The notes below the pieces were generated by a model that ran no database searches, had not been told where the DNA came from, and was given only the letters and a program-made list of their open reading frames with translations. Position numbers and translations under genes: made by a program. Positions 23,097 to 34,982 of a DNA stretch of 64,000 nt are shown here, piece after piece; position 1 is the stretch's first letter; every line of letters starts with the position of its first letter. This DNA is from Grifola frondosa (Eukaryota > Basidiomycota > Agaricomycetes > Polyporales > Grifolaceae), in NCBI GenBank assembly GCA_001683735.1, contig LUGG01000002.1, positions 1,736,001 to 1,800,000 on the forward strand. Direction: 5' to 3'.

Positions 23097-24768
23097 ATGT
23101 TTACTGAACGGAGAACGTCATACAAGGCTCCTCCTGCGGCCGTTAGGGACCCTCAGACATCCCAGCAACACCGGCGGAACAAGGTACGTGTTACTACACT
23201 ACAAACAATCCAATCGTGTATACTGAAGCTTATGAGCCAGGCTCTTGATGACCAGAAACGTGTCAGTATTTCCCAAGAATACCCAAAGAACGTGTTACTG
23301 AATGATTATATTTTCAGAGACGTGCTGAACGGATAGATTCGACGAGGCAGTTAGATCTCTTTGCCGGCCTCACACTTGGCCCATCGGACGAGGAAGCGGA
23401 AGGGGATGATGACGCTGGTCCGGATATCGTTCGTGAAGGCATCGCCCAGTTTGCAACCATGGTATCGCCTAGTCCCGTCCCTATGCCAGGCGTGTCTACA
23501 GCCCCTCTCGTTTCCAGTGAGTCCGCAGTACCTCATTCGCAGGCGAGCCACATGCAGACCAACGGAAAGAAGCGAGGAAAGAAGAACAAAGGCAAAGGCA
23601 AGGCACGTAACGCTCTCGATGTGGATGATGCAATCGGCAAGCCAAAAGCTGCAAGGGCCAATAAACAAAACAAATGGGCAGACAAGTGCATGTATGCGGA
23701 GCTTCTGGAAATGAACGAGGGGTTTAATGCGTCGCGTCATGTCGAAGACGGAATGCCCGATGATATCGAGACTGCATGGGTGGCCGTTACACCTGTTCCT
23801 GTCGGCAAACGTTGTCTAGCGGTGACTCATCAAGCTTCTGGGATCGCAGGCGTTGGTTCGTATTGGTCCCAATCCCCCATAATTTGTCGCTCACCGGACT
23901 GTAGTCTCCAATACCACACTCCGTTCGCGCGTTCTTGGCAAAGCTCTGATGCAACCTTTCCCATCAACTCTCCCACCACAGACAGTTCTGGACTGCATTT
24001 TAGACGAAAATTGGCGCTATAATGGGATTCTACACGTGCTCGACGTTCTCCAGTGGAAAGCCCAAGATCTCGTGGAGTGCGACACGCCTTTCAGGTACGT
24101 ATACCAGGCGTCCATCTCGCATTCTTCTTCAATGAGTATTCACAGGTTTTGGTGGAGAGACACTCGGTTATCTGAGCTTCCTAACTTCCCACCGCCGACC
24201 AACGCCCCGGGCGTGCAAGACTCAACCACAACGTCCCAGTCATCCTATCAATTCCCATACCCAACTTCATTTGTACCCATCCCTTATCACACCGACACAA
24301 CCTTGCCGTCTCTCACGAACACGCTCATACCTCTTACCCGCACATCGCGCAATATACCCATCTCTATACCGACTCCACTGACGATGAATAACGACAATGA
24401 CATGGATATTGATGAAAATTATGTTACTCCTTCTGCGGGCCAGCTTCGGTCTGTACTGACTGAGGTCAAGCCAGATGGAATGCTATTGTATGTCGCACAA
24501 GCGACATACGAATCCGGAACGAGCCCGCTCAGTAGCTGGGTGCCTCTCCAGACCTATGTCAACCACACTCATGAGGTCGTGGCGTCGGGTAGCAATGCTG
24601 TAGTTTCTGAGAGTCCATTGGCCATATTCGAAAGGTAAGCGTCGCTTAATTTTGTGATAACGCTCTGTTGACTTGGGATGTAGGCTTGCAAGGCGACGGT
24701 TGGCCCTGACACAATCCGGTGGTGCATTTGTAGGCGGTTTACCGGAGGTGGACATGATTTCAAAATAG
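23097..24768 (+). CDS. Snurportin-1 (snRNP nuclear import adaptor)
   Basis: Snurportin binds the trimethylguanosine cap of U snRNPs and hands them to importin-beta for nuclear import. The N-terminus (RTSYKAPPAAVRDPQTSQ, ALDDQKR, RRAERIDSTRQLDLFAGL) fits the basic importin-beta-binding region. An acidic stretch and a Lys-rich part (GKKRGKKNKGKGK) follow. The cap-binding domain then shows WVAVTPVPVGKRCLAVT, SRVLGKALMQPFPS, TVLDCILDENWRYNGILHVL, DVLQWKAQDLVECDTPFR and FWWRDTRLSEL. A proline-rich insert precedes the end, which closes with TAG 24766-24768. About five introns keep the frame. I chose the ATG at 23097 because the short basic start matches the family; an upstream ATG at 23008 lies in another frame. 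Confidence 0.88.
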
Positions 24769-24968
24769 ACTGTGTTTCCGAAAAGGTTACAGCAAAAATT
24801 TAGGACAGGATGAATGTTTGAGAGCTTTTCGCCTGTGACGTTGCATTAATCTAGAACGATGTACGATACTGGGATATTGTAACCTCCGGCTGATATAAAT
24901 TACAAGGCAAGACATGTGTCCGTAAAGCTCGACTTCTGCAACATATGGCGCAACCACTTGGTACGTCT

Positions 24969-26832
24969 CTAATCATCTGCTTCCTCTGACAAGGTCAATC
25001 TCTCAAGACAAAGTCGTGCCACTACCGCCCCGTTAATTGGAATCTTGTCACCCTGGAATCCTTCGGGGTAATTGACAGGAGGCACATCTGGACGCGTGAA
25101 GTATCTGAGGGAAGAGTTGAACTAATAACATAACAATGGAAGTATCAGATCGCACCGGTCGTCCCAGAATCCGTAGTGCACCATGCCCAGAGCACGGGTG
25201 GTGTATTCATAATCGTGCGCAAATCCTTCAGGGAAGAAGAACTCCATAACGGTAGAACGGGGTGTAGGTCGCATCCAGAGGAGTGCAGTCAGACCGTTTC
25301 CGTGTACACCCATCATGATCTGCAGGCGCCTGTTATAACGACGCGTGAAATAACAATTTATTACTCACCGTCGTACGGCCAGCGAGCTGAAACTGTTCGA
25401 TGCGCGACAATTTGTCCATGCTGACGATGTTAACTTCGTATCCATACGTGTTGCGAAGGTTGTATAGTTCTTGGACAAGTCGCTCATGATGTGCCTGGAT
25501 CAGCATACGGCGACCCCAAGCCTGTCGAGAAATGTAGGTAATCACGGGTTGCTCTCCACACCCTGTACAGCAACAGCGCCGTCGTGATCTTTAACCCCTG
25601 AGAAGCCGACCACGTTGTTCCTGATTGTGCTCCACCAGTTCACGCTGCCTGGCAGCGCGAACGCGTTCGCCGCAGTACGCTGCGTTTTGAGGAAGTTCTC
25701 GCCGTGCATGGCCGCAGCTCTGTCTGCGAACACTACGCGATCGAATACGAAGACACGGCCCATATCCTCACGCTCCTTCCAGTCATTCATGAACTCGGTG
25801 GAAATAGAGGGAAATGAGCTACGCAGAACCCATTGGTTCATGGAGGCGTAGTCTCGCCAGTTGGCGGCATCGATATGGGGGAAGATTAGGCGGCGCGGCG
25901 CCGGTAGCATTGTCTCACCGCTGGGAGGAATAGTGGGGTCGAGCGAGGAATATGTACGCCAGATTCCGAACCAGAGTTCAGCTGACCAGTGGTAGTAGTG
26001 GGTAATACTGATATAGACGTCAGTTTGACCCAATATTATAGGTTACCCCCATCGAACGTACAATTGTTTGGGATCATTGGCAAGCCACTGAAGGGTTGCG
26101 TTCAATTGTAGAAAAGTATACTAATAACCGAGCTCACGTACCGTAACCCCATCAAGCCGTTCCGCATCTGTACCAAAGATGCGTTTTGCCTCATCGGTGC
26201 TAACGATGCGCATTTCTTTGTCGGTAGGAATACGCGCTGCTTCCGCCACAGGCCCATTCTGGATCATGACCGCAGTGGAGGTCATAAGAGAACGGTCGGG
26301 AATGCTCTCTGGATTATCGGTCACAATGTATACTGTTCCATTGAGGACGTACAACCTGTCGAAAATCGTCCATCCTGTCAAAATGAAGCAAACAGGTATT
26401 AGCGCATATCTATTCTATACAATTTTTTCGCCGGAATTTCTCTAAAATCGCGTGATTGCAGTCTTAGAAGAAAATCCACAAAAACAGTCGTGGAAGAAAG
26501 CATGGGATGATATAGATATCTAGCGGATTGAGCGTACCAGGGACATGCACCACTACTTCCGTCTCTGGGACTTGACCGAGGCCCCATATAAGGGGTTGAT
26601 TCAGGGATTGCAGTGTGTACTGGTTCTCAATCGTCGCAGGAAGCACATCTGCGAGATCTTCCGCCGCTTGTGAAGAAGGTCGAATTAAGTCTGTTACAGT
26701 ACCCGAGTTCCTCGGGAAGGTAGCGGAGAAGAAGAGTAGACAGATCAGTAGAACGGCTAGGAGGAATATTTCTCTGGCAGTTGGGGAGAGAGGTGGCATG
26801 ATTAGGAGCGTCCTGTTTTCAGAACCATTCAA
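24969..26832 (-). CDS. GT61-like glycosyltransferase, type II membrane protein
   Basis: The N-terminus has a single membrane anchor (AREIFLLAVLLICLLFF), giving a type II Golgi/ER protein. The luminal part includes GWTIFDRLYVLNGTVYIV, WLANDPKQFITHYYHWSAEL, FPHIDAANWRDYASMNQWVL, the block ITYISRQAWGRRML, then IMMGVHGNGLTALLWM and EFFFPEGFAHDYEYTTRALG. These match the glycosyltransferase 61 (DUF563) pattern of fungal proteins, in which HGNGLT is the signature. It ends in AVVARLCLERLTL, with stop at 24969-24971. One base seems missing near 25542, where NP runs into VITYISRQ only in the next frame. The start may instead be the inner ATG at 26798. The sugar donor is not predictable. Confidence 0.8.
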
Positions 26833-27121
26833 ATATACAAACTCCTCGTCGCTGGGGAGTAGGATGGAGATACGAGAAGAGAGCGTGGCTCTACGGTGCT
26901 GTCAGTGAAGTGCCCGTCTGGAAGAGGTTGGCGCCGTCCCCGTGGTAAATATCGATATTGTCACGCTTCAGGATGTCACTCGTAAATCACCGCGACGCGT
27001 TTACTCACGTGGCTCGCGGAAAACGGTCTTGTGCTAAGTTCTAAGTTCTAACTCAGTCATGGTAGACCTTCTCACTATCTAAATCTCTCCGCTCAAATAC
27101 TCTCCAAGCTCTCGTGAAACC
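26833..27121. promoter_or_regulatory. Divergent promoter region, GT61-like / methyltransferase
   Basis: This 289-base spacer separates two divergent start codons and must hold both promoters. I see no clear TATA box on either side. Confidence 0.4.
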
Positions 27122-28341
27122 ATGTCAGACTCAGGAGACGAATCTGGGATGGCGCTTGACGCCATCTTTGTTGTGAGTTCTATGCTTACATGCGCTTCCA
27201 ACTGTTTGGCCTACCTGACAAGTGTGTAATGTGGTGTTCAGGAGCCGCCAAGGCCTCCATCTCCTGAGCCAACTATTGCAGTGTACTCACGAGATAAATT
27301 CCACAACGCAAAATCTATAAACAATACGCAAGACGACTGGTCTAACATAGAGATCAGACTTGTAGGTTCGCACCCACTGTGGGGGCACCACTTGTATGTC
27401 TCTACTTTTCATTAGATTTAGTCGAACGTCGATTTATATATTACAGATGGAATGCATCTCGTTCCTTTGCATCATATCTTGACATCCACTGCGAACTTTA
27501 CCGCGGCCTCTCCGTGCTTGAACTTGGAGCGGGAGGCGCGTTGCCAGGAATTGTTGCCGCAAGGAACGGTGCACAGACTGTCAGATGCTTTTTGCATTAT
27601 ATTGCTTCACCTGGCATGCTAATTAATTGTCGTCGCCTCAGGTAGTGTTAACGGATTATCCTGACACATCTCTGATCGATAACATCACCTTCAATGTCCA
27701 AAAGAATATACCAACCGGCGATCTACCCCGCGTTCATGTCCAGGTCAGTGTTCTGAAGACAAAGCCAAATTCAGTATTGACCAATCTATAGGGCTATATA
27801 TGGGGTCATCCTGTGGAACCCCTGTTACGCGTGGTGGAGTCGAAGGAATTCGATTTAATAATAATGTCTGACCTGATATTTAACCACTCACAGGTATTTT
27901 TCTAATCCGTCTTCGATTTCCGCGACTGACGGTCTTGGGATTGGCTGCTAATATCACAGCATGATGCGCTTTTGAATACCTGTGACCTGACGCTATCAAA
28001 ACGATGCTCCTCCGCGGCGTCAAATGAAAACAATGCAAGATCTTCGCACTCCATTGGACCTTGCCTGCTCGTGTTCTATACCCACCATCGACCTCATCTT
28101 GCTCATCGCGATATGGAATTCTTCGTCAAGGCTAAAGAGCGAGGTTGGTTCTGCGAGGAGATTTTGACTGAGAAATTCCCTGTACGTCTCATACATTATA
28201 TACACTGTTTCCTCGTTTGTTTTCTCATTATTTTAATTAAACTTCTGTATGCAGCCTATGTTTCCCGAAGACCCGGGAGAAGAAGAGGTCCGCGCAACCG
28301 TACATGGATGGCGATTGACCAGGATTCAGGAGAAAAAATGA
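27122..28341 (+). CDS. EFM7-like protein N-terminal/lysine methyltransferase
   Basis: Yeast EFM7 (Nnt1) methylates the N-terminus and a nearby lysine of elongation factor eEF1A. The spliced protein begins MSDSGDESGMALDAIF and has PPRPPSPEPTIAVYSRD. The family's substrate-side motif is SHPLWGHHLWNASRSFASYL. The SAM-binding motif is LSVLELGAGGALPGIVAA, followed by VVLTDYPDTSLIDNI, then GYIWGHPVEPLL, the acidic loop FDLIIMSDLIFNHSQHDALL, and VFYTHHRPHL. It closes HGWRLTRIQEKK at TGA 28339-28341. About six introns are consistent with one open frame. A soluble cytosolic enzyme. I see no frameshift. Confidence 0.87.
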
Positions 28342-29166
28342 CGTTAATTATCCCAGATCGGATCCTCGCGACATTCAATCAATTGTCCAATGTACGCACT
28401 ACTTTATCCAGCGAAGATTTAATGATTCGACCGTGAGCGTCATGGACTGATGGTTTTCTGTATTCGTGAGGTTTATGGAGTATGGCAACTAGTCGCTATT
28501 TGCAAGATAGCGGTACTGAAGAAATAGTTTACGACGATTCGTATGCAGCAATCAATATGCGATCGCAGTATTAAATTGCAAAATCTCCTACATTCGATAG
28601 CAAGACGACCAGTTTACAGAATTGCTATACACCGACATGGATGAGTACTCAGGAATCTATTGATTCTTGGCTGCACGATTCATATGCCACTGAGACCGAA
28701 AGGTAGGATAGGAACCGCTAACCCAGCAGGCTAGGAAATGGCGAATCAATAAACGGTAACTCGTGATACTAAACATGATGTTGTAAGGCCTCCTCATCTC
28801 AATAGGCCGTAGGATGAATTCATTACTAATGTCAATCGGCCGCTCGAAGATAGTTACGGAACGACAGGACGTCCGCAGCGTTATATAAGAGGTCATTGTT
28901 AAATGCGCTCCGACGGACGATTTGATTTACAGTGAGATACACGAGGGTCGATCTTATGCTCTTGAGTCTATTCAAGATCACTTGAAAGACCTTGACCCCA
29001 CAAAGGATGGACGTCAGATCGTCATGCGATGCCAAAAGAACACCACAAGTAAACGAAATCGGCCACCCCTTCGGTGCGGTCCTCAATGCTGATCAGTGTC
29101 TTGAACGCGATTAGAAGCTTCGCCACGAAAACGAGATGCGTCAGCTGGCACTTAGCATCATAAGAT
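28342..29166. other. Intergenic sequence left of hydrophobin cluster
   Basis: No supported gene. Minus-strand frames at 28657-29086 show a hydrophobic stretch (SILCGVKVFQVILNRLKSI) but no family I recognise. Confidence 0.4.
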
Positions 29167-29592
29167 TTAATTGCTTCCGCACGTACACCCCAATACATCC
29201 AGTACAGCAGTAGGTAGTAAGGTCGCTGCGGTGCACTCAAGCGCAACCGCCCCTCCTACAAAGAACCGGAATCAATGAGCCTATACGAGACACCTAAGAA
29301 AAAAGGAGGATCACCGAAGCTATTGTTGTCGCAACAGGTCAACGTTCCGGTAAGACTACGAAGAGATCAGAAACAGCGAAGGAACAGCGAGGCAGAATAT
29401 GACTCACCAGCCTCCGGTCAGGATACCAAGTAGGTCGATCGAAGTGCAGTTTAGCCCCACATTGGTGCCAGTGCACGACAAAAGTTGGTCACAACAGAGA
29501 AGATCTGTGGACAGGATGCTGCAATTTGTCGACTGGGCGGCCGCAAAAAGTGGGAGGTAGGTCGTTACAAGGAGTGCGAATTTTGCGAACAT
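29167..29592 (-). CDS. Hydrophobin H1 (short loop, CxC tail)
   Basis: A small secreted hydrophobin. Such proteins coat hyphae and spores by self-assembling at air-water interfaces. A signal peptide (MFAKFALLVTTYLPLFAAA) is followed by the cysteine pattern C-X8-CC-X14-C. That loop contains one extra Cys. Then come the Cys in GGC, LTCC, and Cys8 in ALEC. Two introns with good borders split the gene after ILTGG and after NNSFG, the same places as in the other five copies. After Cys8 there is a tail, VLDVLGCTCGSN, with two more cysteines. The Cys3-Cys4 loop is much shorter than the usual class I range. Stop TAA 29167-29169. First (3'-most) of four tandem minus-strand copies. Confidence 0.85.
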
Positions 29593-30778
29593 GATGTCAC
29601 AGATGGTGGTGCTCGCACGTCCCTACGTTGTCCGGCGGAAATGGAGGAGCATTTATAAGTAATCGTGGTTCGTCTCTTCCAATATACCCGGCCGAGAAGA
29701 TACCCTAGCCAAGCAGATGGACCATATAATGATATGTAATTGCCCCTGCTCAGAAATTTAAGTCAGAATGAATGGATTAGATAGCTTACAGAATTCCATC
29801 AGATGTCGACAAGCGCACGCTCCGAGGATGTGAATAGTTCATATCGTCTCGCAGGAACTTGCCGCAATACGCCGATCAGCTGTCGACGAATAGAATGCGG
29901 CTATATCTTGCGTGTGAAGCCGCCCAGATATCAAAGGTAAGAGTCCTCTGGCCTTAACCAGTACAGCCACTGTATAATTGACAGGCATGGCGGAAGGTGA
30001 AGTTAGACATTCAGTGAAACCGGCATACCGGCGTTTGTATCACCCATCAGAACCCCATCATGTGTCGGTGCCTTACATGAAAGTCTCGCTGGTTTTACTA
30101 AGCGGTGACACGAGGTCAACCACGATGCCCGCTGAGAATGCTTGACCATCTGAACCAACACACTGAATTTCCGACGGCATGCGACACATGCAATCTAGAC
30201 AGTGAAAATAGCCTAGATTCTAATGTCAATAACGTAAAGCGATTTGTTGCAAGTAGAATAAAGAATATCTTATTGTCTCTAGGCTTCAAACGTGGTCGAG
30301 AAACAGAGATGATAGTTCGAAGGAAGTTCAATACTTAAGCGCTGAAAGGTGTCCTTGAAAAATTTCCTTATTAGCGCAAATACATTCTGGCGCCACTAGC
30401 CATCGCACAATATTCAGAAATCCCACAGTGGCAAGTTGTGCGGCCTTTCGAGAGTCCCACTTCAGTCTCAGTAGCGACACAGGGTTAATTTGCAATAATA
30501 TACCCAAGGCTAGCGGTGGCCTATTGTGGCGCTAACATCTGACGTCCAGTCAACTTACTGCTTGCCACAGTCTAGCCTTAGAGCCTCAACTGAGATCCCG
30601 CACATCAACTTTGATTGCATTCCTACTACGCCAAATGCACCCAATGCGCCGTGAGTACGCGCACTAATGGAGCTGTCGTTTGAAACGTTACATGTTCGGA
30701 TGATTTGCTCAACCAAGAGTCCACGTATCCTCAAAAAACCCATCTTGATGCACCCAGAAAAGTGCGTTCCTGTATGCC
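29593..30778. other. H1 upstream / H2 downstream spacer
   Basis: Contains the H1 promoter region. The word CAGTACAGCCAC near 29958 is followed by a GGCATGG-like stretch and recurs upstream of H2 and H4 at about the same distance. No other gene is supported. Confidence 0.5.
29651..29660 (-). promoter_or_regulatory. TATA box of hydrophobin H1
   Basis: The minus strand reads ACTTATAAAT about 60 bases before the ATG at 29592. All six hydrophobin genes have a TATA-like box at a similar distance. Confidence 0.6.
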
Positions 30779-31236
30779 TCATAGCAAACCAGTAACATTT
30801 TGGCATCCAAGTGCGATAATTCCTCCTGCAAGGAAACAATGTCAGCCGAGCTATATAGTTCATATAACGATATATTTAATAGAAGTTTACCAAAATCGTT
30901 GTTGTCACAACAAACCACGTCCCCGGTGGCACTAACAGCAGTTTAATAATTCCATCAATGAACACAAGGTTTCGGGACCTACCAAGCTCCCAACAGAACC
31001 TCGATTGAATTAGTGGACGAACAGTTCAGCCCGACTTCGGTGCCGGCGCCGGGAAGCGGTATCCCCAGTGCTTGCAGGATTGGACCGAGGATAGGCAAGT
31101 CGCCAGACACGACCTGCTGGCAACAGAGAAGGGGCGATGTGAGGAAGTCGCACTGCGTTGGGGTGGTCGATTGGGCAATGGCAGCCGCAAGAAGTGCGAG
31201 GGACGTCGTCGCGAAGAGCGCACGGTTTCCGAACAT
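30779..31236 (-). CDS. Hydrophobin H2 (long loop)
   Basis: A class I-type hydrophobin with signal peptide (FATTSLALLAAAIAQ) and eight cysteines: TQC, LLCC, a 32-residue Cys3-Cys4 loop containing LPILGPILQALGIPLPG, LNC, GAC formed across intron 1, VVCC, and ALGC. It ends QNVTGLL soon after Cys8, with no CxC tail. Two introns lie at the conserved sites. Stop TGA 30779-30781. Neighbours H1 and H3 lack most of the loop. The expected role is a secreted surface-active coat protein. Confidence 0.88.
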
Positions 31237-32592
31237 AATGGGTCAGATAACGTCGGATATTGCTGCGTCGTGTTGAGAACTAACGGGAAATTAGGGGAAT
31301 TTTATAAGGCCGCTCGTGCCGAGCTCCTCAGACGTGTCCGAGGACATGAGGTTCGAGAAGACACTCTACCCACGAAACTGGCGCAAGTATAGGTTTCTGA
31401 AACTTCCTGTCGGTCAATCAACCTCAATATCATTGGTGGGTCAAATTATGTAGAATTGAATGAAGAAGTCGACAACCACATGCTGCATGTGACTGACTGG
31501 TCAAATTCGTGTGGTTTGGGGAACATTTTACCGGGATGACCAGAATCAAACGTCTTGTGAAGAAAATCGGTGCTGATGGGAAGACGCTACCATAGAACAG
31601 GTGTCTGTGATCTCAGTACAGCCACCGAATGGACAATAGGCATGGAAGAAGGTCTATGTGAATTTCACCTGGCACGAGATATTGATATCAGACCAAGGTT
31701 TAGACGGATCAAGTAATTCACACTGCCCGTGCCTTAGCAGACGATAAATGGAAGACTCACCCGTTCCACATTACATAACAGGAATTATGAGGCCAACATC
31801 CCGAAGACGTCAGACACTTCATATACTGTAGACCCGCCACGACGCCATGGAGTCAGAACCCTGTTATTGCCACAAGCCTGGTCAACGTTATGCAGTTGTG
31901 GGACGTAAATAGTTTGCACTGGACCTCAGTAAGGACTGCTGATCAGTCTTCTCTGAGCTCAGGCTGTACATTTGTGCGAGCCGTTCTCCACCACATTCGG
32001 CAACAGAACCTGAGTCGGGTTTTTGTAACACCGGCATATCCAGAGCGGGATATCCACTACTCCGATATTTGTTCGGAGGGGGTTATCGCTGGCGTCAACT
32101 CCTCAGATTTCAATATATGGGAAGATTGAGAGTATCCGACATTCAAGAGGACCCTACTTACAGTCTAGGTTAAAAACTGAATTATTTCTCACTTCGACCG
32201 CTGTATGCGATAAAAATCAAAACAAAATCGAAACGATCTGGCGAACATGCACCTTTGTCGGCGAAGAGACCCGAAGATCAACTGAGTGAAGGCTGAACAC
32301 TGACAGTCGGTCAATACCTCAAACGCATTTGAAGCGAATGAAAGCTAGAGCTGCGCCACCAAACTGTGGCGCACTAGCTGACCTCAAGCATCACAGGAGA
32401 TCACAAGACTAATGAACCATTTCCAGGAGGAGCAGTCACAAGCCAGCGAAGATACTGGAAAATAATCGAATGCGTTACAATCCCCTGCATGCTTCAGTTA
32501 TCATGTCTGACTAGTGGCTTGTGCGCGAGCAGATGCTTCACCAGGAAAACACAGTGCGTTAGCTTGCACCGACCATCATCAAGTTCGATTTC
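31237..32592. other. H2 upstream / H3 downstream spacer
   Basis: Contains the second copy of the upstream element CAGTACAGCCAC near 31612 and further words shared with the H4 upstream region (for example TGGAAGACTCACC near 31750 and 34780). The plus-strand frame at 31890-32129 has no family features. Confidence 0.45.
31299..31308 (-). promoter_or_regulatory. TATA box of hydrophobin H2
   Basis: The minus strand reads CCTTATAAAA about 65 bases before the ATG. The word TCCGAGGACA lies at 31337-31346, just upstream. Confidence 0.6.
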
Positions 32593-32994
32593 TCAGCACG
32601 TACAACCCAAAACGCTCAATACTGCAGATGGTAATAAGGCCGGAGCCTCGCATTCAAACCCGCCAATCCCTGCGTAGAACCAGAGTCAGTGAAGATAAAC
32701 ATATAGGGCGAGGATAGAGGTCATCACCCGAACCATTATTGTCGCAGCAGGCCAGGTTTCCAGTGAGACTGCGAAAAAATCAGAACTCAGCCGAGAGTAA
32801 CGCGTCTACGTAACTCACCAACCCCCCAGCAGGATAGCCGCCAGATTGGTCGACGAGCAGTTGAGCCCAGTAATGGTTCCGCCGGACTGGGTCTGCTCGC
32901 AACAGAGAAGGTTGGTTGACAGAACGCTGCAATTCTGGGCGGTCGCAAGGAGCGCGAAGGAGGTTGTAGTGAGGAGTGCAAGTTTGGCAAGCAT
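32593..32994 (-). CDS. Hydrophobin H3 (short loop, CxC tail)
   Basis: A signal peptide (LLTTTSFALLATAQ) is followed by C-X8-CC, a Cys3-Cys4 loop of only 13 residues (EQTQSGGTITGLN), C, GGC across intron 1, LACC, and Cys8 in GGFEC. A tail, VLSVLGCTC, follows. Two introns lie at the same sites as in the paralogues. Stop TGA 32593-32595. Compared with H2 and H4, a block of about 19 residues is absent from the loop while the flanking residues align. Confidence 0.87.
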
Positions 32995-33789
32995 CGTGGA
33001 CCGGAGAACGTCAGAGCGTCCCCGCTCATCTGACGGGAACAGCAGGGCATTTATAGTCCGCCATGGCTCATTTATTCGAAGGTGTCCAATAGCACAAGCC
33101 TCGGGCCAAGGAGTCCATCAAGCAGAAATAATGTTTGAAATTTGACGGAAATTTAAGTCAAAATGAATAACCTGCAGAGCCCAGAGATGTCACCAGGTTC
33201 CATAAGACGTCAAGGGCCTTAGGCTATGGGAACGGCTCGTGTATCCGCAAGAATGTACCTGAATAAGTATACGCCGTATGCCGTGAAACGGCACCGGACA
33301 TGATGAGGACCAATTGTTGATGCAGGCGGACGCACAGGGACGCACGCAAGAAACCAGCTCTGTGGATAAAGAAATGCCTATCGCAGTCTCTCCAGAACGA
33401 AATAGAAAACAGAAAAGCAGATAAATTGCTGATAGCGGAAGCAGTGGAAGTGAGGACCATAAGCGACGTGACGGGTCTGACTTGAAAACATTTCCTTATT
33501 AGTGCAAAATCCAAGTTCTCGGCGCCACTCATCCGCGGAGATCCTTCACTGCCACATTCTTAAGTACCGCTTGACCCGCAATAACGAAGACATTGTATGT
33601 ATTGTATCCGATTTTTAGAGCTAACCACACTACCCAAATTCGAGTCGTCGAAAACACTCGTAGCAGTTTATGGGAACCAAAGAACTATGGCGCCGCAAGT
33701 GTCGTGAATGTCACCAGCATCTTCCAAACTGCATTACTAGTGGACGCCTACATGCCCAAATAATACACGATGCAATCACTGCAATCAGC
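32995..33789. other. H3 upstream / H4 downstream spacer
   Basis: No further gene. The upstream element seen before H1, H2 and H4 is not clearly present at the matching distance (about 33370), so it may have diverged here. Confidence 0.4.
33047..33056 (-). promoter_or_regulatory. TATA box of hydrophobin H3
   Basis: The minus strand reads CTATAAATGC about 57 bases upstream of the ATG. The surrounding CTATAAATGCCCTG is identical upstream of H4. Confidence 0.65.
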
Positions 33790-34254
33790 TCAGCAGTCGC
33801 ATCCCAATACGCTCAACACCGCCGCGGACGGTAGGGTCGGGTTTTGACATCCAATCGCCACAATCCCTGATACACAGAAACCGAGTCAGTGCCACACGAA
33901 AATACAACCATGGTGCACATCATCACCGAGATTTATGTCGCAGCACGACAGGTGCCCAGTTCCGACGGCACTGCAAAGAGCTCAGCGGCCATAAACCAAC
34001 GGAACCACACGAACTTACCAGGCGCCGTTCAAGATACCAGTGATGTTGGTCGACGAGCAGTTAAGCCCGACGATGGTGTCGATGCCAGGGAGCGGAATTC
34101 CGAGCAACTGGAAGATGGGGCCCAAAATGGGTGCGTCCCCTGGCTCGAGATCGTCGCAGCAGAGGAGGCCGTCCGAGACGACGTCGCAGGTCGATTGGGC
34201 GGCCGCAAGAAGTGCAAGGGAGGTCGTAATGAGCAATGAGAGCTTTGCGAGCAT
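33790..34254 (-). CDS. Hydrophobin H4 (long loop, CxC tail)
   Basis: A signal peptide (LLITTSLALLAAAQ) is followed by eight cysteines: STC, LLCC, a 32-residue loop with GDAPILGPIFQLLGIPLPG, LNC, GAC across intron 1, LSCC, and IGC. It then has the tail VLSVLGCDC. Two introns lie at the conserved positions. Stop TGA 33790-33792. It combines the long loop of H2 and H6 with the cysteine tail of H1 and H3, so loop and tail do not track each other. Confidence 0.88.
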
Positions 34255-34982
34255 AGTGAAACAAATTACGTCCGGGTGTCCCTAGTCGGTTGCGGGAATC
34301 AGGGCATTTATAGCACACTGGGGCTTGATTCTTCAGATGCGTCCGAGGACACGAGGCGTCTAAGAAGGCATTTGTCCGAATTCTGATACTTTTGCTCGTC
34401 AATTTAAGCTCAAGACCAATTCATACATCTTACAGAAATTCATGACAAAATTATTGTTGCATGCACGGTGCGTGTGATTCCTCCATGTGGGACTAGCTCA
34501 CGTCCTTGACAGGTATGTTCCGCGCAAGATGATGAGAATCCGAGGTCTGTGAAGAGAACCAGTGTCTTGTGTCTTGGTCAATGGTGTGAGCCTGGACCGA
34601 TGTTAAAGTAGGAGTGCCTGTGGTCTCAGTACAGCCACTGTCAATAGGCATAACAGCGGAATTTCGTTGAACCTATCAAGTTCATTCTAACCGGCATATC
34701 GGCATCATCCTGATGAGTCTCGAAAAGGCCTTTAGACGAAGTAGGGCCATCGGTGCCTTAGGGTGCAATAAGTATATGGAAGACTCACCTCGGTCTGGAT
34801 GACATAATGAGGATTAGGAAGCCTGGTCACGATGCACGAAGCCAACACTGAGGCTGAACACCGCGCTGCAAATTCAGCAAGCACAACGATGCAGCAGACT
34901 TTTTCTGACAATAAAATAGTATAATAGATACACTTACAATAGTATCGGTATCATACAGCCTCAGCCGGCGTGTCCTGTTGCC
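34255..34982. other. H4 upstream region
   Basis: Contains the third copy of the upstream element (CAGTACAGCCAC near 34630). No gene is seen before the amidase 3' end. Confidence 0.45.
34305..34314 (-). promoter_or_regulatory. TATA box of hydrophobin H4
   Basis: The minus strand reads GCTATAAATG about 55 bases before the ATG. TCCGAGGACA lies at 34342-34351, as upstream of H2. Confidence 0.65.
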
